Shown: positions 9,480 to 17,667, numbered from the stretch's first letter. The stretch is DNA of 42,849 nucleotides from Maribacter sp. (GCF_016744255.1 NZ_JADGES010000016.1:1-42849), one strand, 5' to 3'. The notes: generated by a model from the letters alone, not told the origin. Program-made: numbers and translations.

Positions 9480-9788
9480 ATGGAAAAATTAAAAGACCAT
9501 AGAATAAGTGTTTTTGTAAAGACGAGAAAAAGACAATGGAACGATAATGATGAAATGTATTTTAAAAACTTTCAATGTTCTTTTGAAATTGATTGTAGTG
9601 GACAGGATTTTGAAATCCTAATGGAGTTAAACAAACATCAAGAGAAAGACGGCTATATATCTTGCTTAAAAATTCCCCAGCTTATTGACTCCCATATGGG
9701 GCATTCAGATGAACTTAACTACGACGATGACGAAGTAATACTATTGCAAACAACAGATAATGGAATAGCGGAATACGATAAAGATTAA
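9480..9788 (+). CDS. Early acidic protein, unknown
   Basis: 102 aa, strongly acidic toward the C terminus (NYDDDEVILLQTTDN), so possibly a DNA mimic or a partner of a basic protein, but this is only composition. No family recognised. A second copy of the leader motif lies between its stop and the next gene. Confidence 0.55.
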   Translation: MEKLKDHRISVFVKTRKRQWNDNDEMYFKNFQCSFEIDCSGQDFEILMELNKHQEKDGYISCLKIPQLIDSHMGHSDELNYDDDEVILLQTTDNGIAEYDKD

Positions 9789-9805
9789 AGACAAATAATC
9801 ACCCC

Positions 9806-9840
9806 AAGGATAAACACCACCACACCACAAACACCACTAT
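9806..9840 (+). repeat. Leader motif copy 2
   Basis: AAGGATAAACACC plus ACC/ACA repeats ending at the ATG of the 577-aa gene. Matches copy 1 (8088) and copy 3 (12140). Confidence 0.5.
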
Positions 9841-11574
9841 ATGAGTATAGCAAGAAAAAGTAAAGTAACCCAAACCGCAGGGCAATTAATAGGAAACTTC
9901 CCAGGAGTAGAAAAGAGTTTCAATGCCAAAGTGCATATTCAAAATTCTGGAGACAAAGATTACAACCTTTGGGCGGTTCACCCTGTTTTAACGGGTGAAG
10001 CTCAAAAATTCACCCTACACGCATACACTTTATACACCAACAGTTATAACCAAAAGGTTAGAGCCGCCAATAAAGAGATTAAAAAACAACAACAAGCCTC
10101 TGAAGAATGGGCAGAAAACCAACCCAAGGCCAAGCAAGAAAATATACACTTTATAAAATGGGGTTACGTTAAAAATAACACCAACCCTAATACTTGGGAA
10201 TACAATAAAAAGGTAGAAGCCTATAATACCCGTTACGGCTCTCCTATTCTACCCATGAAACGCATACAAACCATTAAGCAAAGCACGGAAAAAGTATTCC
10301 GTACTATGTTATGGGAGTATGCACACCAATTATTCCAGGTTAGTAAGAACAAAAAACTAAACCAACAAGAGTATTGCCGTCCGGTGTATAAAATGGAAAT
10401 TAATACCAAGCATTTAGAAAACACTAAAGACGGTCTAGGGCTTCCTATGATAAACTATTGTGCCGATACTATCCTAAACCATAAAGAAAGATTAATAGAA
10501 GCAGGTGTGCTATTAAACAATGAATTTAGAGGCAGCCAAAGAGGTACAAAACACCATGTAAATACTCAAATTTTATGCGTTCACGATGATTTTGAACAAA
10601 AATTAACATGCACTGATAATCAGCTAGTTAAAATTTTTAAACCAGAAGTTTTAGGGGATACAGTAACACCTACTAGAGCAATTAGTAAAACAATAATAAA
10701 GAGAGATGTTCATAACTTCACATCTCTAGATAAGGACAAATTAGAAAAAACTAATTTGAACACAGCTTATCCTACGGATAATTTTACTGGAGCACCAAAA
10801 GGCAAGATGGCAAAATTACCAACACCCCCAACAAAGAAAAAAACTAAGGCCGCCGAAAATTCCGAGTTTTTACAAGAAAAAATACAGTCTCCAGATAAAC
10901 TGGCGCAAAAATTATCCCAAAAAGAATATGAGAAAGCGGACCCTTTACCAAGTGATGCCTTAAAATACGAGGCTACCCATGGATTATTAAGTAGGTCGGA
11001 ATTTAGGGAGCTGTTAATCCAAGATTTATTTAAGCAGTTTTCTAAAATGTATAAAAACCATGCGCATTTTTCTGCCATTTTCGCAGGTGCTTGGTATACT
11101 TCTATTCAAACATGGTTACAGAGTACTGAGTTAATGAATAAAAATGGTCATTACCTACAAAAAGACAAAGCCCTTTTTCGTTACAAATGCATCCTTTTTG
11201 CCATAAAAGACAAATCTTTTGGTGCGCTGTATGTGGCCAGACGTACAAAATTTGTTGTTCCGGCTCCAAATGTATACTTAAACCCAAAAAATAATACTCC
11301 TGGAACATTCGGGTATCATTTTAACCAAGTGGCTAAAAACTCTGCCAAAAAAATACAAGCTGCCGAAAAAATTAAGTCCGATTCTACCAAAAAAGCAGTA
11401 AAAAGTAAAGAATACGCTAATAACCTACGCAAGTTAAATACCCATATTGCCCGGTTCTTTAACGGAAAAACAGATTACCAAACCCTTTTCCAATATGTAA
11501 GAGATAATATGCCTAGAGAAATGCAACAAGATTTTCATAAGCATGTAGAGAACTACAAACACAATTTAATTTAA
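9841..11574 (+). CDS. Putative phage replication/DNA-binding protein
   Basis: 577 aa, basic, no ATPase or polymerase motif visible. Residues about 175-255 (for example LGLPMINYCADTILNHKERL, then EAGVLLNNEF) resemble a winged-helix domain of replication initiators: helix, recognition helix, then 'lieaGil.n..' and a wing. The flanks are Lys/Gln-rich and helical; the middle (residues about 300-365) is a flexible Pro/Lys linker. As the largest early gene, in an operon with a clamp-like and a DnaA-domain-like protein, it is my best candidate for the replication initiator. The assignment rests on context and one fold guess. Confidence 0.45.
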   Translation: MSIARKSKVTQTAGQLIGNFPGVEKSFNAKVHIQNSGDKDYNLWAVHPVLTGEAQKFTLHAYTLYTNSYNQKVRAANKEIKKQQQASEEWAENQPKAKQENIHFIKWGYVKNNTNPNTWEYNKKVEAYNTRYGSPILPMKRIQTIKQSTEKVFRTMLWEYAHQLFQVSKNKKLNQQEYCRPVYKMEINTKHLENTKDGLGLPMINYCADTILNHKERLIEAGVLLNNEFRGSQRGTKHHVNTQILCVHDDFEQKLTCTDNQLVKIFKPEVLGDTVTPTRAISKTIIKRDVHNFTSLDKDKLEKTNLNTAYPTDNFTGAPKGKMAKLPTPPTKKKTKAAENSEFLQEKIQSPDKLAQKLSQKEYEKADPLPSDALKYEATHGLLSRSEFRELLIQDLFKQFSKMYKNHAHFSAIFAGAWYTSIQTWLQSTELMNKNGHYLQKDKALFRYKCILFAIKDKSFGALYVARRTKFVVPAPNVYLNPKNNTPGTFGYHFNQVAKNSAKKIQAAEKIKSDSTKKAVKSKEYANNLRKLNTHIARFFNGKTDYQTLFQYVRDNMPREMQQDFHKHVENYKHNLI

Positions 11575-11612
11575 CCACTAATTAACCAGAAAGCAGTACA
11601 AAACCTATAATT

Positions 11613-11789
11613 ATGAGTAAAAAACAACAGAAAATAGAACGGTGGTTTTTTAATTCATTAAGCCTAATTGTTTTATCTTTTTTAATAGCAGGTTATATTG
11701 ATTACAAAAGAGATAAGGAAATAGAAACCTTGAAAATAGAAAAATTAAAATTAGAAATTAAGATTAAAAAACTACAACTAAATGAATGA
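11613..11789 (+). CDS. Small single-span membrane protein, 58 aa
   Basis: ATG at 11613, TGA at 11787-11789. One transmembrane helix (residues about 15-30, SLSLIVLSFLIAGYI), then a Lys/Glu/Ile coiled-coil-like tail. It overlaps the next gene by eight bases. The layout (short N-terminus, one span, cytoplasmic-type coil) is that of small phage membrane proteins. Function unknown. Confidence 0.55.
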   Translation: MSKKQQKIERWFFNSLSLIVLSFLIAGYIDYKRDKEIETLKIEKLKLEIKIKKLQLNE

Positions 11790-12078
11790 TTTAAACACAC
11801 CTTGGCCATTAATTAATTGCATAGCATTATTTATTATAGTAGCAGAAATAGCCCGTAATATTTATTTATGGCATATAAAAAAGCAGCAAGAAAATGATAA
11901 CGTAGATACCTACAAAAAGAATATAGCAGCAAAAAAAGAAAACTCTTATCCGTTTGAGTATTCTGGACCATTATTTATAGAAGCCAAAAACAAATTTGTT
12001 GCTAACAAAAAATTTGAAAATTTTAAGAAAAATCACAAAATTTTATCAGAAAAATTACATAAAAAGCATAATAATTAG
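11782..12078 (+). CDS. Small membrane protein, unknown
   Basis: 98 aa. N-terminal hydrophobic segment (residues about 8-29, WPLINCIALFIIVAEIARNI), then a long basic tail. It overlaps the preceding membrane protein, so the pair is probably co-translated and may act together at the inner membrane. Confidence 0.55.
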   Translation: MNDLNTPWPLINCIALFIIVAEIARNIYLWHIKKQQENDNVDTYKKNIAAKKENSYPFEYSGPLFIEAKNKFVANKKFENFKKNHKILSEKLHKKHNN

Positions 12079-12139
12079 TATTTTTATAAAACCGTAATAA
12101 CCTGTTAGTTACCGCTAATAGGTTGTTAAAAATAGTACC

Positions 12140-12161
12140 AGGATAAACACCTTTACCACAT
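12140..12161 (+). repeat. Leader motif copy 3
   Basis: AGGATAAACACC followed by CTTTACCACAT and then the ATG of the zinc-ribbon gene. Third occurrence of this early-operon leader. Confidence 0.5.
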
Positions 12162-12488
12162 ATGTCTACTACCAAGAAAAAAACAAAGCGTTGCCCTTGC
12201 GGCAACACCAATATTTCTCGTTTCTGCCATAAGTGCAGTAAATACAAATTAGTATTTTTATTAATAAACGACCAGGGTAAAGAATTTTCTGCAAAAACGG
12301 GAAGATTAGCTAACCCAGCACGCTACAATTTTGTAAAAGATAATAAGCTATCTGTACAAGAAGTTGCTTATAAAATGCTAGAGAGGTTTAAAAAAACCAC
12401 CAAAGAATCTACACTACTAGCCAACAGCCGAAAAATAATTATCTACAGTAACCCAAATGGGCAACCTCTTTTAAACATGGATGTATAA
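12162..12488 (+). CDS. Zinc-ribbon protein, early
   Basis: 108 aa. The N-terminus has a compact Cys4 ribbon: Cys11-x-Cys13 and Cys22-x2-Cys25 (RCPCGNTNISRFCHKC). The remaining 80 residues are basic and helical. Likely a small nucleic-acid-binding protein. Its stop TAA overlaps the next ATG by one base (ATAATG), so translation is coupled. Confidence 0.6.
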   Translation: MSTTKKKTKRCPCGNTNISRFCHKCSKYKLVFLLINDQGKEFSAKTGRLANPARYNFVKDNKLSVQEVAYKMLERFKKTTKESTLLANSRKIIIYSNPNGQPLLNMDV

Positions 12489-12850
12489 TGTTAGAACCAA
12501 TAGAGTTAACCCAAATAAGCCATTTAGATAAAAAAATACTAGCAGAAGCCGTTAACCAATATGGCATAAAACAAAGAGTAATGCATCTTTCAAACCCAAA
12601 AGTACAGCGCATACTAAAAGAGTATTCCCTAACAATTAGTATGTACAAGTTACTATGCAAGGAGGTAAATAAAAAAACGTATACCACTAAAGAAAAGGAG
12701 TTAAAAAAGAATAAAAAGTTGTCTTTAGAACCTCATTTTGCACTCATAGGATTAGCAGCTCTACAAGAGAATTATACTACCCTTGTAGATGAATACATAC
12801 AAACCAGATATAGAGATTTAATAGCACAAATAGACAGTCAATTAGTATGA
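12488..12850 (+). CDS. Early helical protein, unknown
   Basis: 120 aa, Lys/Leu-rich, predicted all-helical, no motif recognised. It overlaps the preceding gene by one base and the clamp-like gene by four bases (ATGA). It is therefore translated together with the zinc-ribbon and clamp-like proteins and may belong to the same replication complex. Confidence 0.55.
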   Translation: MLEPIELTQISHLDKKILAEAVNQYGIKQRVMHLSNPKVQRILKEYSLTISMYKLLCKEVNKKTYTTKEKELKKNKKLSLEPHFALIGLAALQENYTTLVDEYIQTRYRDLIAQIDSQLV

Positions 12851-13332
12851 ATAACCCAGAAGATATTACTTTAGGCTTTTCTAATCAAAATCTAAAGATT
12901 TTAGGTGGTAACACCCATATAACAACCTGCCTATCGAACGCCACTTATGTAAATTACAGAGCCGTTTTAGATACAATTACAAGAGATAAACATATAAAAG
13001 TTAATAAGAAAGATTTTTTACAAAAAATAGACCGTTTATCTGCTATCTATAGCATTATGGAAAGTCAAACCATACGCATAGAGATAGCTAAAGAAGATAT
13101 TACTATAACTGCCGACAACGATTTTTTAAATAATAAAGGAAAAGAAGTAATTCCAATAGAACTGCAAGGCCAACCTATGAATATTGGTTTTAATGGTCCA
13201 ATATTAAAACTTCTACTAAATACTATCGAAGAAGAAGACCCACAAATTTACTACCAAGACCCCAATAAAATGATTTTTGTGGAGACAGAAAAAACCTTTG
13301 TTTCCTGCATGCCATTTGGGTTAGCAAATTAA
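12847..13332 (+). CDS. Truncated sliding-clamp (DNA polymerase III beta)-like protein
   Basis: 161 aa, against about 370 aa for a full beta clamp. Residues about 55-160 follow the clamp pattern: KKDFLQKIDRLSAIYS, then IRIEIAKEDITITADN, then a block near residues 113-122 ending GFNGPIL, and finally SCMPFGLAN in place of the usual C-terminal 'vMPmRl'. This corresponds to the last clamp domain plus part of the second. A single such chain cannot form the usual dimeric six-domain ring. It could form a higher oligomer or act as a decoy for clamp-binding proteins. It overlaps the previous gene by four bases and is followed by the DnaA-like gene. Confidence 0.6.
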   Translation: MNNPEDITLGFSNQNLKILGGNTHITTCLSNATYVNYRAVLDTITRDKHIKVNKKDFLQKIDRLSAIYSIMESQTIRIEIAKEDITITADNDFLNNKGKEVIPIELQGQPMNIGFNGPILKLLLNTIEEEDPQIYYQDPNKMIFVETEKTFVSCMPFGLAN

Positions 13333-13342
13333 AACAACCACT

Positions 13343-13762
13343 ATGCAAGAACCAAAAATATTACTCCAGATAATAGCAACTTACTTAAACCAAACCGTAG
13401 AAGAAATGTTGCTAGGAACCCGTGGAAACACGGTATACGGAAGACACCTATTTTCTTATTTAGCTTATGAGTATGAATTAGGAAATTTAAACGAGCTATC
13501 TGTATTCATAAAAAGAGACCATATAGCCGTGCATAATGGTAAAAAAAGGATAAAAGAGTGGATACAAAATGACAAAAAAGTACAAAAAGACGTAATAGCA
13601 ATTAGGCATTTATATCTATATAATAACCATACGGTTCTTTTAAAATATTTACTAGGCAGAACCCCAACCCATGCGCTCCCCTTATTAGTACGCAAAATGC
13701 AAGATTGGGTTAAAGAAATAGAGATTAACGGTTTTGAAGTTGTAGAACCAGAAGAATTGTAA
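13343..13762 (+). CDS. Stand-alone DnaA domain IV-like DNA-binding protein
   Basis: 139 aa. Residues about 8-85 match the C-terminal DnaA-box-binding domain: YLNQTVEEMLLGTRGNTV, then RHLFSYLAYEYELGNLNELS, then the signature FIKRDHIAVHNGKKRIKEW (compare DnaA 'f.g.RDHsTV.ha..ki'). The AAA+ ATPase part of DnaA is absent. It may bind DnaA boxes to recruit or block host initiation at the phage origin. It lies one base before the methylase gene and directly after the clamp-like gene. Confidence 0.7.
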   Translation: MQEPKILLQIIATYLNQTVEEMLLGTRGNTVYGRHLFSYLAYEYELGNLNELSVFIKRDHIAVHNGKKRIKEWIQNDKKVQKDVIAIRHLYLYNNHTVLLKYLLGRTPTHALPLLVRKMQDWVKEIEINGFEVVEPEEL

Positions 13763-13763
13763 A

Positions 13764-14603
13764 ATGAGCGGCAATACAAGTAAAATAATAGCATACAATT
13801 ACTTCGGGGGTAAGTTTACTTATTTAGAAGAAATATATGCGGAGTTCCCAAAAAAAGTACCTCACCTAATTGATTTATTTGGGGGTAGTTTTTCCGTGTC
13901 TCTTAATTTTAAAGGCAATGGTATAATTACGGCTAATGAGCTAAACACAGATATTACTAATTTTTTTATGGTACTACGGGACCATTTAGACGCACTCATG
14001 CAAAAATTATATTTTACGCCATGTTCAGAAAGAGAATACCATAATTGTTGGGAACCATCTACCTGTAAAATAGAACAAGCTCGTAGGTTTTATGTACGGG
14101 TACGTCAATCTTTTTTTGGTTTAGGAGCGCAAAGAAACAATAAGGGTTTTCACATGGCTAAATCTCAGGTTAATTGCCGTAGAGGAGAAACCGTATCGAG
14201 ATGGAACAATGCATTAACTAAACTTTACTATGTAGCAAATGTTATTCGGAATAACTTTCAGATAACCAATTTAGACTATGCAAAATGTATAGATAAACTC
14301 GATTTTCCTGAAGCTCTTTTCTATGTAGACCCTCCATATTCTAAAAGAAGCAGAGCCAGTTTTAACGATTATAAATTTGAATTCACGGACGAAAATCACG
14401 AACAACTAGCCAGTAAATTAAATTACATAAAAGGTAAAGCAATGGTAAGCGGTTACGATTGTAGCTTAATGAATAACCTTTATAAAGACTGGAGGAAAGT
14501 AAAATTAAAATCTAGAAAAAATAACATAAGAACCAAAAAAGTACAAGAAGTTATTTGGATGAATTACGATAAAGAAAACCCCACTAATAGCATGTTTAAA
14601 TAA
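13764..14603 (+). CDS. dam: DNA adenine methylase, D12 (Dam-like) class
   Basis: 279 aa. Motif I-like YNYFGGKFTY (residues 11-20) and LIDLFGGSFSVS (35-46) for S-adenosylmethionine, and the catalytic DPPY (189-192) in FYVDPPYSKRSRASF. It transfers a methyl group to N6 of adenine in a short recognition site; I cannot read the site. Length fits Dam-like phage methylases. No partner restriction enzyme is nearby, so protection of phage DNA or marking of origin and operator DNA is the likely use. Confidence 0.88.
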   Translation: MSGNTSKIIAYNYFGGKFTYLEEIYAEFPKKVPHLIDLFGGSFSVSLNFKGNGIITANELNTDITNFFMVLRDHLDALMQKLYFTPCSEREYHNCWEPSTCKIEQARRFYVRVRQSFFGLGAQRNNKGFHMAKSQVNCRRGETVSRWNNALTKLYYVANVIRNNFQITNLDYAKCIDKLDFPEALFYVDPPYSKRSRASFNDYKFEFTDENHEQLASKLNYIKGKAMVSGYDCSLMNNLYKDWRKVKLKSRKNNIRTKKVQEVIWMNYDKENPTNSMFK

Positions 14604-14654
14604 AAGCGAAGGGGAAAACTTAAAAGAGTACCTATAAATTAAATCAATTTTAAA

Positions 14655-15440
14655 ATGATAAACTTATATCCAACAATAATAGAAAGCCTATCTATTCATA
14701 AAGTAACCAATAAAAACAAAGGCGAAAAACTATTTATAAGCAATGCACCACAACGGTTAAATGATGAAATACAAGGGTTAATAAAAGAATACTTTTTTAA
14801 ACCTTTTAGAGAAAAAGAAGAGTGTTACTATAAATTTTCGCACGAGGTAGATTTAGAATTTAATGTACTAAACCAAATAGCAAAAGATATTTTTGAGTGC
14901 CCAAGTAGCATACATGCCAACTCTAAAAAAATAGCCACCCATTTACAAGAACAGTCTACCCATCCGCACATAAAAAGCGGTGAATTGTATGTTGCCTATT
15001 TAACCGGAATACTTTTAGATAACCAAAAGGTAAATGCCATAGGTATTTTTAAGAGCGAGTTAAAACAAGATTTTTTTCAGTTTAACAAAACCCCAGAGAG
15101 TATAAATTTAATTATACAGCAGGGAATAAATGTAAACAAGTTAGATAAAGGATGCCTAATATTTAACACCGAACAAGAAGAAGGTTTTAAAATACTATCT
15201 ATAGACAGCAATAGGTACGACACCAAGTATTGGTTAGAAAACTTTTTAGGAACCACAACCCTAGCCGATGAAAACTTCTATACTAAAAACTACATAAAAC
15301 TATGTCAAGATTTTGCAAAAGACGTAGTACGTCCATTCCAGGATAAGCAAGAAGAAGTACTCTTTATGAATAGGGCTGTTAACCACTTTGCTAAAAATGA
15401 CGAGTTTCAAGAAAGTAGTTTCTTAATTGAAGTGATGTAA
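14655..15440 (+). CDS. Nucleoid-associated protein NA37 (YejK/NdpA) family, N-terminal part, ended by an in-frame stop
   Basis: 261 aa. It begins MINLYPTIIESLSIHKVTNK and contains LFISNAPQRLNDEIQGLIKE, the N-terminal pattern of Bacteroidota NA37 nucleoid-associated proteins, which coat DNA. The family is usually about 335-350 aa. Here a TAA at 15438-15440 stops it at FLIEVM. Reading on in the same frame gives NPELIPEF and then a good NA37 C-terminal domain up to 15710, for a joined length of 351 codons. So this is a gene with one nonsense codon, or one expressed by read-through. A CAA-to-TAA change (Gln to stop) would explain it. Confidence 0.75.
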   Translation: MINLYPTIIESLSIHKVTNKNKGEKLFISNAPQRLNDEIQGLIKEYFFKPFREKEECYYKFSHEVDLEFNVLNQIAKDIFECPSSIHANSKKIATHLQEQSTHPHIKSGELYVAYLTGILLDNQKVNAIGIFKSELKQDFFQFNKTPESINLIIQQGINVNKLDKGCLIFNTEQEEGFKILSIDSNRYDTKYWLENFLGTTTLADENFYTKNYIKLCQDFAKDVVRPFQDKQEEVLFMNRAVNHFAKNDEFQESSFLIEVM

Positions 15441-15710
15441 AACCCAGAATTAATACCAGAGTTTAATAACTATAAAATAGAAAAAGGACCTAAGTATAAA
15501 TTAGACCAGGTGCAAGAATTTAATATATCTAACAAGGCCGTTTCCGATGCTCGAAAAAAGATAAAAAGTGTTATTGAGTTAGATACAAATATTAAAATAA
15601 AACTCGATTTTATTAACCCAGAATCTGCCTCTAAATTTATAGAAAAAGGATGGGACGAAGAAAAACAAATGTACTACTACCTAGTGTATTTTAATAAAGA
15701 AAAGAACTAA
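15441..15710 (+). pseudogene. C-terminal part of the same NA37 gene, after the in-frame stop
   Basis: Same reading frame as the 14655 ORF. It starts NPELIPEFNNYKI and continues EFNISNKAVSDARKKIKSVI, then GWDEEKQMYYYLVYFNKE, the usual NA37 C-terminal end. The first ATG would be missing; a GTG at 15510 could start a separate 66-aa piece. No frameshift separates the halves, only one stop codon. Confidence 0.7.
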
Positions 15711-15723
15711 ACACTTTTTAAGC

Positions 15724-15978
15724 ATGGAACAGACATTAAAAAAAGAAACAGACCAACTTCTAAAAGTTATAGAATTAAGCCAAATTTTAAAATTCAAAAT
15801 TTTTCTCGCTTCTTTGGTTGTTGCTTTAATTCTTTTAATTGATTTTTTATTTAGAGTAGTCGGGTGTTTGTTTCGTAACGATATGTTTCAAAGACCTTAC
15901 TTAAACTATCTTTTTCAATTTATAGTTTCTACAACTCTTCTAGGGCTATTTTGGTACTGTTATTATAATTATTGGTGA
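15724..15978 (+). CDS. Two-span membrane protein, 84 aa
   Basis: Charged N-terminus, then two hydrophobic segments (residues about 24-43 and 60-82, the second with LFQFIVSTTLLGLFWYCYY). No family recognised. It is the last gene of the early operon before the convergent 15969 gene and the cassette array, and its 3' end overlaps that gene by ten bases. Confidence 0.55.
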   Translation: MEQTLKKETDQLLKVIELSQILKFKIFLASLVVALILLIDFLFRVVGCLFRNDMFQRPYLNYLFQFIVSTTLLGLFWYCYYNYW

Positions 15979-16181
15979 TGAAAAATGTTATTAAAGACCC
16001 CGCAACAGCGTAAACTAAGATTAGTTAGATTTTGATATTTTAATTTTTTAGTGGTTTCTAAACATAAATCAGTTACTGCCCTTAAATTTTTAATTTCTAA
16101 AAGACCCCTAGGAATACCTTTAGACTGCATAATATCTTTAAGGTCTTCATTGGTGTAAGTAGGAGAATATTCGTCTGACAT
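15969..16181 (-). CDS. Small reverse-strand protein, unknown
   Basis: 70 aa. The N-terminus is acidic (MSDEYSPTYTNEDLKDIMQS) and the C-terminus Cys-containing. Two minus-strand TATATTTG boxes (at 16202-16209 and 16250-16257) stand upstream, so it has its own promoter. It runs against the early operon and marks its end. It may be the leftmost cassette gene, but no repeat arms are found on its downstream side. Confidence 0.5.
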   Translation of the reverse strand: MSDEYSPTYTNEDLKDIMQSKGIPRGLLEIKNLRAVTDLCLETTKKLKYQNLTNLSLRCCGVFNNIFHHQ

Positions 16182-16201
16182 TTTATTTTATTTACGTGAA
16201 G

Positions 16202-16283
16202 CAAATATAAAATAAAACTAGAGACTATTCCATTATAGGCATGTGTTGCCAAATATAAAAAAGGGCGTGACTTTGCAAAAGTC
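16202..16283. promoter_or_regulatory. Left end of the array: leftward promoter boxes, a right-arm-like sequence and a GGGCGTG hairpin
   Basis: Holds minus-strand TATATTTG boxes, then TTATAGGCATGTGTTGCC (16231-16250). The latter resembles the array right-arm pattern TATAGG..T.TTGTT. GGGCGTG plus the hairpin GACTTTGCAAAAGTC follows (16263-16283). The same order, right arm then GGCGTG-hairpin, recurs at 21328-21383. No left-arm partner was found. Confidence 0.4.
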
Positions 16284-16313
16284 TAAATAACACCAATATT
16301 AAATAAATATAAA

Positions 16314-16583
16314 ATGGAAACAAATACAGCTTTAAAAATTGGAGAATTAGGCAAAGTAATAAAAGAGTGTGAAAATATTTTACATAAAATAAACAATAAT
16401 AAATCCTTTACTGGAATTTTAAGAATAAATGACTCAAACTATTTTAATGTAACAAATGTAGGTTTGGAGTTGACGAATGATAATAGAATTAAAATATTAA
16501 ATTTTATAGAAGAAATGGTTATTAAATCTTTAGAAGTAAAAAAAACAGATTTACTAAAGTTAATGAAAGAGGCGACCGAGTAA
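16314..16583 (+). CDS. Array gene 1, unknown
   Basis: 89 aa, mixed helical, no family recognised. Its stop codon TAA (16581-16583) is the first part of TAACGCTGAGCGTATG, a left-arm-like sequence. Several other array genes also have stops inside or just before the TAAC of a left arm. Upstream lies the GGGCGTG hairpin region. Confidence 0.55.
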   Translation: METNTALKIGELGKVIKECENILHKINNNKSFTGILRINDSNYFNVTNVGLELTNDNRIKILNFIEEMVIKSLEVKKTDLLKLMKEATE

Positions 16584-16687
16584 CGCTGAGCGTATGATTA
16601 GTAGTTATGATAAGCCGAAAACATTGAATTATTAACAGACCCTTTTCTTTTATTTTTTAAGCGAGGGAAAATTACGATAGTAAAATT

Positions 16688-16867
16688 ATGATACTAAATA
16701 AAATAAACAAGAGACTTCATTATAATACAGGAATTTTCAACAATAGAAATGAAAAGAAAATGGCAGAAACCATAAATATTTTAATGGATAAGATAGATGA
16801 ATTGGTAGAAGCTAATAACGAACTTGTTGAATATGCTTGTGGTTTGGAAGAAAAAATAAATAGTTAA
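16688..16867 (+). CDS. Array gene 2, small coiled-coil protein, 59 aa
   Basis: ATG at 16688, stop at 16865-16867. An internal ATG at 16760 would give a 35-aa version (MAETINILMDKIDELVEANN) that holds all of the coiled-coil part. No family recognised. It lies between the left-arm-like sequence at 16581 and the hairpin at 17074. Confidence 0.45.
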   Translation: MILNKINKRLHYNTGIFNNRNEKKMAETINILMDKIDELVEANNELVEYACGLEEKINS

Positions 16868-16871
16868 AAAT

Positions 16872-16958
16872 ATGGTAGAAGATTACAAAGTAGTTCTAAT
16901 GTTAATCGCTTTAATTGCGTTATATGCAATGGTGTTTCTTAAAAGAGATAATTTTTAA
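16872..16958 (+). CDS. Array gene 3, 28-aa single-span membrane peptide
   Basis: Begins four bases after the previous stop. The sequence MVEDYKVVLMLIALIALYAM then VFLKRDNF is one membrane helix with charged ends, so it could be a small toxin-like or regulatory membrane peptide. Its 3' flank (ATTTTTAACTGTTT then a pyrimidine run and CCC) closely resembles the 3' flank of the gene ending at 21231, which points to a shared cassette tail. Confidence 0.4.
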   Translation: MVEDYKVVLMLIALIALYAMVFLKRDNF

Positions 16959-17073
16959 CTGTTTATTTTTTGCACCCCCAGTAAAGCCTGATATAAAAAT
17001 TGAAGCCGTAAATGAGTAATAATATCGAGTAAAAAATAAGATTAATAAACACACAAAAAATAAACCCTTTTTT

Positions 17074-17093
17074 AGCGTTGAGGATTAAACGCT
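17074..17093 (+). repeat. Hairpin AGCGTT/AACGCT before array gene 4
   Basis: AGCGTT (17074-17079) pairs with AACGCT (17088-17093). The first half could also pair with AACGCT at 16582-16587, the left-arm-like sequence of array gene 1. This is the weakest link of the chain. Confidence 0.35.
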
Positions 17094-17114
17094 ATAACTT
17101 AAATAAATAGCAAG

Positions 17115-17453
17115 ATGGCAGTAACAATTTTAGAAGCATTACAGAATGCACAAAGTAATCTTGGAAGAGTTAACATACCTTTTCCCTACTCTATAGGTAA
17201 AGACCAATTAAAAAACGCAGTAACATTGTTAGAAAAAGGTTACGACATCAACGAAGAAGTAGAGCCTTTGTTGGAAAAATACGGAAGTGTTGACGATATT
17301 CCTGCACTTGACATTGATAGACTTGTTGTAGAGAACGAACGAGTAATAGGTCTTGTCAAATACCTTAAAAAAGATTTACAAACATCAGACCACGGAGCGA
17401 CTTATATTAGAGCAGCAAACAATATAATAAAGCAAATCGAAGCTATATTCTAG
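17115..17453 (+). CDS. Array gene 4, acidic helical protein
   Basis: 112 aa, acidic and helical (ILEALQNAQSNLGRVNIPFP near the start; IRAANNIIKQIEAIF at the end). No family recognised. It is followed ten bases later by the left arm of the 17463 site. Its own gene-spanning arm pair was not found. Confidence 0.6.
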   Translation: MAVTILEALQNAQSNLGRVNIPFPYSIGKDQLKNAVTLLEKGYDINEEVEPLLEKYGSVDDIPALDIDRLVVENERVIGLVKYLKKDLQTSDHGATYIRAANNIIKQIEAIF

Positions 17454-17462
17454 TGTTGTAGA

Positions 17463-17626
17463 TAACGGTCTGGGTATATCTTCTGGGATGCGTAGCATAC
17501 CGAGTAAGAAGATTGGCTACGCATCATGGAACATATACTTTGTTGTGTGGAGTTGCCTAAAGTGATTGAATTAATTTAATAAATACAAAAATAACTATCT
17601 CGATGCGTTGCCATACCCAGACCGTT
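17463..17626. repeat. attC-like site A (164 bp)
   Basis: Perfect 14-bp arms AACGGTCTGGGTAT (17464-17477) and ATACCCAGACCGTT (17613-17626). Inside is a hairpin GATGCGTAGC / GGCTACGCATC and a second right-arm-like stretch ATATACTTTGTTGTG. No ORF inside. The last GTT begins the gene-spanning arm of the next cassette. Confidence 0.75.
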
Positions 17627-17667
17627 GTGGGGAATGAGCGTTGCGAGAACAATTAGAACCTTAATAA

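Noticed and set aside
14655-15710. An alternative genetic code (TAA read as Gln) in the phage
   Set aside because: TAA is the normal terminal stop of many intact genes here, so one internal TAA is better explained by a nonsense mutation or local read-through.
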